A DNA stretch of 64,000 nt from positions 124,001 to 188,000 of the forward strand of contig NZ_BBYF01000003.1 in the NCBI RefSeq assembly GCF_001894745.1, written 5' to 3'. This stretch comes from Paenibacillus sp. NAIST15-1. GTDB lineage: Bacteria; Bacillota; Bacilli; Paenibacillales; Paenibacillaceae. Made by a program: the position numbers and the translations under genes. Under the pieces are notes generated by a model. That model was not told the DNA's origin, made no database searches, and saw only the letters and a list, made by a program, of their open reading frames with translations. Positions within the stretch are counted from its first letter, which is position 1, and each line of letters begins with the position of its first letter. This document shows, piece after piece, positions 26,827 through 34,078 of this stretch.

Positions 26827-28016
26827 TATTTTTTCACTCCAATCGCTATAAAATGGCTGTTATTCCCGGTAATAAGTCCGCCAACTCTGCCAAGTATCCC
26901 GCATGGCACCCCGTTGATGACGAACACACCCGTTAATAAATGAAAGGAGCCGTGATGCAAATCCACTTGTGCCATTTTGGCACGTTTTTGATAGATTCTG
27001 CTGAAGAATCGACTTGTATCAAATCCATCCTTATCTTCGGTTTCTACATTTCCTTGCGAATCAAATAGCCGCACAGAACCACCTTCGCGGCCGAACATCG
27101 ACTTGGATACATAGCTACCGTCAAAGACAGCTTTGTTGTACGTTGGCAGCATGTAATGCGCAATAACTGCATGCTCTTCCTGTGTGAACATTTCTGAGCC
27201 CAGTTCATGGATCGCCCAGATAACCGCCTGCAGTCCCTTCGATTGCAAAATGATCGCATGCGGTGAGTTCAGTATCGTTGTATATCCATTTTCAATGGAA
27301 TAAGCAAGTGCTTCTCCACCTTCGTCAATGGCCATCCATTCCTTCGGGTACAGCGCGAACAGACTGCGTATCGTCTGCTCTCCTACCTTCAGCTCCCCTT
27401 GATCCACCCATAAATCCAGACAATCGATGCATCGTATTGGCAACTCTGAATGCTTAACGAGCATGTCAATCGTACCCGAATCTTCTGCATGCTCACCATA
27501 ACCTACACATGCAGCATATTCAGGCGGATTACTCGCCCAAGCTTCCTTCACTCGCTTTAACATTTCGCTATTCGGTGTCTCAAGTCCGTATTGCTTGCAC
27601 ATCCACGGTGTAGCGACTGCTGCTTCTACATACCCAGTTGGGGTATCTGCATTCAACTCCAACAGCTTGATCGATCCATTATGATCAATAGCAAAATCAA
27701 ACCGAGCATATTGACTCAGCTTGCCTATTTCATTAGGCTCAATCTGCTCCAAGCCGTCCCATAACACTTCCGGAATCGATAAGAGTTCATAGAGGTCTCT
27801 GCGACCGATTATAAAACGGGCAGCCTTGTCAAAGATGCTCCACAGCTTCGCCGACACCACATGCAGCTCCTGGCTCATGCCCGCATTGATTGCAATGACC
27901 TGATCTACCCAGTATTGTTCCTCTTCGATATTCGCCCAGTTGAATCCTAGCTCTGCCAATTGCGCGACACGTTCTGCTCGATTCGGATGCGGCTGACCAA
28001 TGACTTCAAATCCCAT
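26826..28016 (-). CDS. Glutathionylspermidine synthase-like ATP-grasp ligase, copy 2
   Basis: A 396-residue paralogue of 21092-22282, equal in length. It keeps LLELNADTPTGYVEAAVAT, SMFGREGGSVRLFD and GILGRVGGLITGNNS. The start at 28014-28016 (MGFEVIGQPHPN) gives the same TAATG overlap with the upstream gene as in copy 1; a longer frame to 28031 is less likely. As a member of the GSP_synth ATP-grasp family it should activate a carboxylate with ATP and join it to an amine. The amidase half of the bifunctional E. coli enzyme is absent. Confidence 0.9.
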   Translation of the reverse strand: MGFEVIGQPHPNRAERVAQLAELGFNWANIEEEQYWVDQVIAINAGMSQELHVVSAKLWSIFDKAARFIIGRRDLYELLSIPEVLWDGLEQIEPNEIGKLSQYARFDFAIDHNGSIKLLELNADTPTGYVEAAVATPWMCKQYGLETPNSEMLKRVKEAWASNPPEYAACVGYGEHAEDSGTIDMLVKHSELPIRCIDCLDLWVDQGELKVGEQTIRSLFALYPKEWMAIDEGGEALAYSIENGYTTILNSPHAIILQSKGLQAVIWAIHELGSEMFTQEEHAVIAHYMLPTYNKAVFDGSYVSKSMFGREGGSVRLFDSQGNVETEDKDGFDTSRFFSRIYQKRAKMAQVDLHHGSFHLLTGVFVINGVPCGILGRVGGLITGNNSHFIAIGVKK

Positions 28017-28714
28017 TATCCGCCGAACCACCCTCCGCTTTTGGAACCGCCTGACGAACTAAAGCTGCTTGATTTACCGCCGATTCCTCCAGGCGATGAG
28101 GAACTTGATTTACTTGATCCAACCGACGATCTGCGAATAATAGAACCCGAGCCGTTCGAAGTAGTAGGTCGAACCCTCGAATTCACGACAGGACGATTCT
28201 GAAAACTATCCGAGGAGAACGATTTCGTCCGATATGGCGAATTCGTCCGCGTATCATACACGCTTCCGCCTGAAGACCAACTCGTAGAGGAATAGGCGCT
28301 TCCTCGATTGAAGATCATGTGATAGAGCAGCATGTCATCCCAGCCAAATCCTCCGTGATGGACGTATGTCGTATGAGATGACCCTCCCCCTGACGAGCTG
28401 CCTCCTCCAGATGAGCTGCCAGTGCTCCCGCCAACACTACTGCTTTCTGATTCTTTCTCCTCTGGCAGTGGAATGTTCCAGTCCATATTGGCATCGAAAT
28501 ACTGCTTCACTTCCTCTGTCGACCACTCAACCAGCTTCGCCTGATCAGACGGAGCTGCACTCTGTTGACCCATCGCTGACGAACTCATAAGCAGATTGGC
28601 GGCAAGCGCAACGCCCAGGGAGGTGCTTAATACCTTGAGCGGCTTTGCCGAAGTCGCACAGGATTCAGTCGTCTCTGGACTTGTCGTCTTCTGCTCCTGT
28701 TCATTTCGTTCCAT
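28016..28714 (-). CDS. Ser/Gly-rich exported protein with glycine tail, copy 2 (YjfM/DUF1190-like)
   Basis: A 232-residue paralogue of 22282-23286. AGGGATTA precedes the ATG at 28714, and the gap to the preceding gene (28 bp) matches that of copy 1. The N-terminus is polar, then a hydrophobic segment (about 27-50). The core LVEWSTEEVKQYFDANMDWN, GGFGWDDMLLYHMIFN and YDTRTNSPYRTKSF is kept. The low-complexity tail is about 100 residues shorter than in copy 1 but still ends in glycines (GGWFGG). This pattern, a variable spacer with fixed core and end, supports the tail end being functional. Confidence 0.75.
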   Translation of the reverse strand: MERNEQEQKTTSPETTESCATSAKPLKVLSTSLGVALAANLLMSSSAMGQQSAAPSDQAKLVEWSTEEVKQYFDANMDWNIPLPEEKESESSSVGGSTGSSSGGGSSSGGGSSHTTYVHHGGFGWDDMLLYHMIFNRGSAYSSTSWSSGGSVYDTRTNSPYRTKSFSSDSFQNRPVVNSRVRPTTSNGSGSIIRRSSVGSSKSSSSSPGGIGGKSSSFSSSGGSKSGGWFGG

Positions 28715-28742
28715 TAATCCTTCCCTGCTTTCCGATATATTT

Positions 28743-28952
28743 TCAAGGCTTTCGAACTGACTCGACGAGCAATTCAAAATTGCCGGTGTTCACATTCAGC
28801 CGGCCCTCCAGCATCTCATATTCCGCATCATTCACGAGCAAATAATTCGCATGTTCAAGCAGCTGCACCATACTGGTAGTCCATGCACGCTCGTCTATTT
28901 TCACCAGTTCTCCTGAAGACGTTTTTTCAAGAATTAGGATATTTGATTGCAT
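28743..28952 (-). CDS. 69-residue conserved protein, first gene of ATP-grasp operon copy 2
   Basis: Paralogue of the protein at 23314-23523, of the same length and with no indels. It begins MQSNILILEKTSSGELVKID and ends ELLVESVRKP. No signal peptide or membrane helix is seen. The family is unknown to me. It opens operon copy 2 behind an extended -10 promoter equal to that of copy 1. Confidence 0.8.
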   Translation of the reverse strand: MQSNILILEKTSSGELVKIDERAWTTSMVQLLEHANYLLVNDAEYEMLEGRLNVNTGNFELLVESVRKP

Positions 28953-29002
28953 GACACATTTCTCCCATCTTTAATGATAAAATAATCCACATTAGCTTAC
29001 CT

Positions 29003-29011
29003 AGTATATCA
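29003..29011 (-). promoter_or_regulatory. Extended -10 promoter element of ATP-grasp operon copy 2
   Basis: On the minus strand TGATATACT lies 51-59 bases upstream of the first start codon, the same extended -10 found before copy 1. A good -35 box is not evident, which fits dependence on the extended -10. Confidence 0.5.
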
Positions 29012-29063
29012 TTTTAGCGTACGAATTGTAGACAAGAACCTCCAGAAACCTGCATCTTGCATG

Positions 29064-29120
29064 TAAAAAAACCGCTCCAATGTAAATGGGTACTACAGTC
29101 CCTTTTACTTTAGAACGGTT
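29064..29120 (-). terminator. Rho-independent terminator of the ABC transporter operon
   Basis: A long hairpin with paired ends AACCG/CGGTT and inner GTAAA/TTTAC and GGG/CCC stems is followed on the minus strand by a run of T. The remaining part of the 28953-29286 gap holds only the copy 2 promoter. Confidence 0.8.
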
Positions 29121-29286
29121 CATTTGATGTTTTCGTGAAGTTATCTAGCTCTTTGTGTTACTAGATCGAATATCTCTATCCTTTCTGACCCGATCCTGGT
29201 ATCAACAATCAATAACTTGCGTAAGGCTAAGCCCAAGAATCAATGGGACATTATGAAGTAATCGCTATCCTCATTCCCCTACTCCT

Positions 29287-31047
29287 CTACTCTTCTAATT
29301 TCTCCCTTCTTCCTGCAACCCCTCTCCCAATCTTCCAGCCGCCAATCTTCTGCTGCTCATGCCATAGGCGATAGTACGTGCCTTCATGCGCAAGCAGTTC
29401 TTCATGTGTGCCTTGCTCCGCAACCCGACCCTGCTCCAGCACAACGATGTTATCCGCTCCGCGGATCGTCTTCAGGCGGTGAGCGATGACGAGCACCGTC
29501 TTGCGCTGCGTCAGTTTCTTAATCGCGCGCTGCAAATGCATCTCGTTCTCCGGATCCAGCGAGGCCGTCGCTTCATCCAAAATGATGATTGGTGCGTCCT
29601 TGAGAATGGCTCTAGCGATCGCAAATCGCTGCTTTTCTCCTCCTGACAACATTGCCCCGCCTTCTCCAGCAATCGTAGCGTAACCGCGCGGAAGCTTCAT
29701 AATGAAGTCATGGCAATAAGCCTCCTTAGCTGCCTTCACCACTTCCTCATCCGATGCATCCAGCTTGCCCATTCGAATATTGGCTGCAATCGTTTCATTG
29801 AAGAGATATGGCTGCTGCTGCACCGTACTAATTCGGCTTAACAGTTTCTCGCTTCTTATCGCACGCACATCTACGCCGCCAATTTTTACAGCACCTTTCG
29901 TTACATCCCAATAGCGTGACACCAAGCCCGCTAATGTAGACTTGCCTGCACCGGAAGGCCCAACGATAGCGGTCAGGCTATTTTCAGGGATATGCAAATA
30001 AATATCCTGTAATACTTCAGCATCCCCGTGACTGAACGATACGTGATCAAATTCAATCCCGTATGCTTGAGGAAGCAGGGGCTGTGCAGACTCTACCAAT
30101 GGCTTCTCTTCAAAAATATCCCTTATCCGTTCCCCAGCAGAAGCCATATAGCGAATTTGAATCAGTGAAGCGCCTGCCACACGAAGCGGCTGATAGAACT
30201 TCATGCTGACAACCAGAAAAATAAGCAGCACAGAGACATCGATAACCCCGCCTTCCAGCAAGTAGCAGCCCACCATAAGCAGCAGGATAAACCCAAGTTC
30301 CAGCACAATAGAGAACAGCATGACAACAGGTGACGTCATCGCCTCCACTCGTATACTGTCATCTCGCAGCCGCGCCATGGCTTGCTCCAATCTCCTAAAG
30401 CGCTGGCCAATTTGATTGTGTGCCTTCATTAGTCGGATCGTCTGCACGTATTCCAATAGACGAGAGTTCACAGCCACTGCGGCTGATTGCCGCAGCTTGC
30501 TGCGCTTTGCCATCACTCGCTGCGACCAGAATAATAATGGCAAGGCGAAGGGCACGGATACAAATACAGCGAGCGCTAATCGCCAATCGACAAGCAGCAG
30601 GAACAGTCCGCTTACGATAGGCAGTGTAATCGCTCCAATGAATTGATTGAATAGATGCGTCAGGATCATTTCCACTTCATCCACATTTGCCAAGAGCGTG
30701 TGACTTATATCCCCTTGATCCTTCCGTGAAAAGTACCCCATCGGCAGCTTGCGCAAATGTTCGCCCAGGCGCAGCCGCACATCCTTCATGATCAATGCGC
30801 CTGTACACTGTGCATCGATCTGGCCCATACTCGCAAATATCGCTTGGACGCAAAATAACAGCAGCAGAATCGCCAGCCACCAGCCAATTTCCAAGGCCGT
30901 AGGCGTACCGTTGAACAAGGATACCAATACTACGAATAGCAGCCCCATTGGCGCGGCATTCGCGACCATTTCCACGATGGTGAAAAGTGTTGCTCGAGTG
31001 AATAAGGCTCCCGAACGACCGGTTATGAAGCGTATAGTGTTAAACAT
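29287..31047 (-). CDS. ABC transporter, fused permease/ATPase half-transporter (IrtB/YbtQ-like)
   Basis: A 586-residue half-transporter. The first 310 residues hold six membrane helices. The ATPase domain has Walker A GPSGAGKST, signature LSGGEKQR, Walker B IIILDEATASLD and the H-loop VIAHRL. The start at 31045-31047 (MFNTIRF) overlaps the preceding ABC gene's end by 8 bases and follows GGAAAGGACGGGG. With its partner it probably forms a heterodimer. The adjacent siderophore-binding lipoprotein and Fur box suggest iron-siderophore uptake, as with YbtPQ or IrtAB, rather than drug export. Confidence 0.92.
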   Translation of the reverse strand: MFNTIRFITGRSGALFTRATLFTIVEMVANAAPMGLLFVVLVSLFNGTPTALEIGWWLAILLLLFCVQAIFASMGQIDAQCTGALIMKDVRLRLGEHLRKLPMGYFSRKDQGDISHTLLANVDEVEMILTHLFNQFIGAITLPIVSGLFLLLVDWRLALAVFVSVPFALPLLFWSQRVMAKRSKLRQSAAVAVNSRLLEYVQTIRLMKAHNQIGQRFRRLEQAMARLRDDSIRVEAMTSPVVMLFSIVLELGFILLLMVGCYLLEGGVIDVSVLLIFLVVSMKFYQPLRVAGASLIQIRYMASAGERIRDIFEEKPLVESAQPLLPQAYGIEFDHVSFSHGDAEVLQDIYLHIPENSLTAIVGPSGAGKSTLAGLVSRYWDVTKGAVKIGGVDVRAIRSEKLLSRISTVQQQPYLFNETIAANIRMGKLDASDEEVVKAAKEAYCHDFIMKLPRGYATIAGEGGAMLSGGEKQRFAIARAILKDAPIIILDEATASLDPENEMHLQRAIKKLTQRKTVLVIAHRLKTIRGADNIVVLEQGRVAEQGTHEELLAHEGTYYRLWHEQQKIGGWKIGRGVAGRREKLEE

Positions 31048-32815
31048 AGGCCCCGTCCTTTCCTTCCAGCGACCAATCGTCTGCTTCGCGATGCGCGATC
31101 CACATGCCGGCATACAGCGGATTGTGCGCAAGCAGTTCGTCATGCGTGCCTATGCCGGATATGTGTCCATCCTCCAAGACGACGATACAATCGGCATCTG
31201 TTATCGAAGACAGTCGATGCGCAATCACGATGACTGTCCGTTGATGCATCAGTCTGCTCAGCGCGTCCTGAATTTTCGCTTCATTTTCCGCATCTGCGAA
31301 TGCAAAGGCTTCATCTAGAATAAGTATCGGAGCATCCTTCAAAATGGCACGTGCAATCGCGATGCGCTGTCGTTCTCCGCCGCTGATGTGCACGCCGCCC
31401 TCTCCAATCAACGTATTGTAGCCGTTTGGCATCGCCATAATGAACTCATGCGCCTGCGCGGCTTTAGCAGCAGATATCAGCTCATCATCCTGAGCTTCCC
31501 CTTTCCCCATTCGCAAATTAGCTGCGACCGTATCGCTCACGATGGGAACATCCTGGAACACAAACGACACCATATCCATCAATTGCTCTGGTGGGATCGA
31601 GCGGATATCAATTCCTCCAACCTGAATTGCTCCACTTGAAACCTCGTAAAAACGAGCGATTAATTGAGCTGCCGTTGACTTGCCCGCTCCTGAAGGCCCA
31701 ACAAGTGCGGTCACCTTACCATGCTCTGCCGTAAAATGAATGTCGTGTAACACTTGCCGGTTCTCATACGCAAACGTGACATTTTGAAAGGAAATATCGA
31801 ATCGGGTGGTTGGCATGTTCCCCGTGCAGACGGTCATGGAGGATGACAGCTCCTCTTCCGCTAACAGCTGTTGAATACGCCGAACCCCTTCCATGTTGTT
31901 CTGCATCATATGAGCCAAGGTAGAAATCTGGCGCAGCGGTGCAGTTAATCCGACACCGAGCAGCAGAAACAATACAAGCACAGGGAAGGTTACACTTCCT
32001 TGACCGTACAACCAAGCTCCCAGCGGCATAATATACAGCAATCCCGATTCCAATAGAAGCAGGAACAGCGTATACAGCGGCGTTTTTTTACGGGCAATCT
32101 CGCCCCATAAGGCCGCATAGCTTTCAACAGAGTTGCGATAGCGGGCGAAAGAATGTACGGTTTGATTAAACGATTTAATGACAGGCATCGCATGGACAAA
32201 CTCAACAATTGCGCCGTTCATCGTTTCCGATAAATGATGCATCTGTTTCATATCCTCTGAGCGTCTTCCACGCAAAAATATAATGCCCTGAACCGCATAA
32301 GCTGCTGGAATCGGCAGCAAGGCGGCGATCGCAAGCCTCCAGTCCACACTGAATAAGTATGCTATCGTTAACAATGGTGCCACAAGGGAAGCCGTCAAAT
32401 CCGGAAGATGGTGAGCGATGAAAGACTCAATTCGCTCCACATCATCGGCTACGATTTTTTTTACACGTCCTGAGTGTTGTTCACTGAAAAAGCCAAGCGG
32501 CAGTTTGCCGAGCTTATCGATCAAGCACGCACGCAAATCATAAAGCACATGAAATGCTGCGGCATGCGCCAGCATCGTCGAAGCCCCCATCAAGATGAAG
32601 CGCAGCAATATCGAAATAAAGGCCATAAGAATGAGCCAACGTATGTCGTGCCACTCCACAGTCGAGCGCAGCAAGAGATCCGTGATGCGGAACACAAGCA
32701 CGTACGGAACCAAAGCAAATACAGCGCCTGCCGCGGAGCAGATACAGGAGGCGATTAATTTGACGCGCTGCTTCTGTACCAGCCGCAGCATAAACGGCAA
32801 TGGTGTAGTTGCCAT
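31040..32815 (-). CDS. ABC transporter, fused permease/ATPase half-transporter (IrtA/YbtP-like)
   Basis: A 591-residue half-transporter with six predicted helices in the first 310 residues, and an ATPase domain with Walker A GPSGAGKST, signature ISGGERQR and Walker B ILILDEAFAFAD. Walker B is followed by FAFAD where ATASLD is usual; the catalytic Glu is kept. The start MATTPLPFML at 32815 follows GGGAGATGCTGC. It is coupled to the second half-transporter by an 8-base overlap and stands 76 bp after the binding protein gene. A siderophore import role is inferred from context. Confidence 0.92.
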   Translation of the reverse strand: MATTPLPFMLRLVQKQRVKLIASCICSAAGAVFALVPYVLVFRITDLLLRSTVEWHDIRWLILMAFISILLRFILMGASTMLAHAAAFHVLYDLRACLIDKLGKLPLGFFSEQHSGRVKKIVADDVERIESFIAHHLPDLTASLVAPLLTIAYLFSVDWRLAIAALLPIPAAYAVQGIIFLRGRRSEDMKQMHHLSETMNGAIVEFVHAMPVIKSFNQTVHSFARYRNSVESYAALWGEIARKKTPLYTLFLLLLESGLLYIMPLGAWLYGQGSVTFPVLVLFLLLGVGLTAPLRQISTLAHMMQNNMEGVRRIQQLLAEEELSSSMTVCTGNMPTTRFDISFQNVTFAYENRQVLHDIHFTAEHGKVTALVGPSGAGKSTAAQLIARFYEVSSGAIQVGGIDIRSIPPEQLMDMVSFVFQDVPIVSDTVAANLRMGKGEAQDDELISAAKAAQAHEFIMAMPNGYNTLIGEGGVHISGGERQRIAIARAILKDAPILILDEAFAFADAENEAKIQDALSRLMHQRTVIVIAHRLSSITDADCIVVLEDGHISGIGTHDELLAHNPLYAGMWIAHREADDWSLEGKDGAYV

Positions 32816-32891
32816 GATGCAGCATCTCCCTTCCTTATCCTTAACAGTCAATCTAAAAAGGAACAGCAAATAACTGGAACTATGAACCCCG

Positions 32892-33878
32892 CTAATCTAA
32901 CTGATCCGTTTTCCCCATAGCCTGCATGATCTCTTCGATCCCGTCGATCTTCGCCAATGCCATTGGCCCAGGCAGTGAAGGGTCTGCAAGCTCATACACC
33001 CGGTTGTTCTTGACGGCATTCATGCTGTTCCACACCTTGCTGATCTTCATCGCTTCCCTAACACCGCCTTGGATCGGATTCTGCCAGTTGTTGATGACGA
33101 ACAAGTGATCCGGGTTCAAGGCAGCAAGGCTTTCGAGCGTTATCTGTCCGTTCGCCTGTGCAGCTTCTACCGGCTTCAATCCAAGTCCCTTATAGAAGGG
33201 ATCAAATCGACCGTCATTCCACATGACAAACATCTCTTTGCCGCTATACATCGTAAATAGAACGGACTCATTCTGGCGGAACGCCAGTTTTTCCTTATAC
33301 TCCGCGCTCTTGCGATCGAATTCCGCGAGCACCTGCTCAGCCTTCTCCTCCTCGCCAATGACTTCAGCAATTTGCTTCAGCGTTTCTCGCCATTCTCCAG
33401 CCTGCGGGAAAATAACCGTCGGGGCGATCTGCGACAATCGCTCATACTGCTCCTTCATATCATCTGCCGCTATGATCAAATCCGGCTGAACCGCCAGCAG
33501 CTTCTCGAGATTGGTCTCCATACCCAAGTCCTGAATTCCTTTGCCTGCAATTCGCTTGCTCAAGCTGGGGAAATTTCGCTCAATAATCTCAATTCCTTGA
33601 CCGGCAATCGGATACGTGTCCAATACGGCCATATAATCGACAAAGGATATATAAGGCGTTGCGATCTTAAGCGGCTTCGCTTCCACGATCGTCTTGCCGG
33701 ACAAATGTGTAATCGTTCGCGGGTACGCTGCCGCTGATGCTGCTTTATTGCCCGCAGCTGTCTGCTGTACCACTTCTTTCTCTTTGTCTGCATTTTCCTT
33801 GGCATCATGATTGCCGCATCCTGTAATCAGCAGCAGACATGCACATAACATTACCGTGAATCGTTTCATTGTTTTCAT
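32892..33878 (-). CDS. Iron-siderophore ABC transporter substrate-binding lipoprotein
   Basis: A 328-residue FecB/FhuD-type binding protein. A lipoprotein signal peptide ends in LLITGC, so Cys is lipidated. The two-lobed fold includes KIATPYISFVDYMAVLDTYPI, LEKLLAVQPDLIIAAD in the N-lobe and LAALNPDHLFVINNW in the C-lobe. The start at 33876-33878 follows AAAGGGGAAGTAGA. A Fur box lies 39 bases upstream. It heads a three-gene minus-strand operon with two ABC half-transporters, which supports ferric-siderophore uptake. Confidence 0.94.
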   Translation of the reverse strand: MKTMKRFTVMLCACLLLITGCGNHDAKENADKEKEVVQQTAAGNKAASAAAYPRTITHLSGKTIVEAKPLKIATPYISFVDYMAVLDTYPIAGQGIEIIERNFPSLSKRIAGKGIQDLGMETNLEKLLAVQPDLIIAADDMKEQYERLSQIAPTVIFPQAGEWRETLKQIAEVIGEEEKAEQVLAEFDRKSAEYKEKLAFRQNESVLFTMYSGKEMFVMWNDGRFDPFYKGLGLKPVEAAQANGQITLESLAALNPDHLFVINNWQNPIQGGVREAMKISKVWNSMNAVKNNRVYELADPSLPGPMALAKIDGIEEIMQAMGKTDQLD

Positions 33879-33916
33879 CTTCTCTACTTCCCCTTTGCGA
33901 GTTCTAAACTGATCAA

Positions 33917-33940
33917 TGATAATAGTGAGAATCATTATCA
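33917..33940 (-). promoter_or_regulatory. Fur box upstream of the siderophore uptake operon
   Basis: The 15-base core TGAGAATCATTATCA (33926-33940) matches the 7-1-7 Fur consensus TGATAATNATTATCA at all but one defined position, and an overlapping second half extends to 33917. It lies 39 bases before the binding-protein start, so iron repression is expected. Confidence 0.85.
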
Positions 33941-34022
33941 ATAGAATCATGTTACTACCTTCCGTTTCTTCCTGACCACCAGCAGACGGAGTAAGATGGC
34001 GGTTGTACGGATAAACAAGCAA

Positions 34023-34052
34023 TAAAAAAAGACCACTCTTTAAGGAGCGGTC
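34023..34052 (-). terminator. Rho-independent terminator after the SLH protein gene
   Basis: An 8-bp stem GACCGCTC/GAGTGGTC (one mismatch), followed on the minus strand by seven T residues, lies 27 bp after the SLH gene stop. Confidence 0.75.
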
Positions 34053-34078
34053 AGTAAAAAGCGATCAATATGTTAAGG

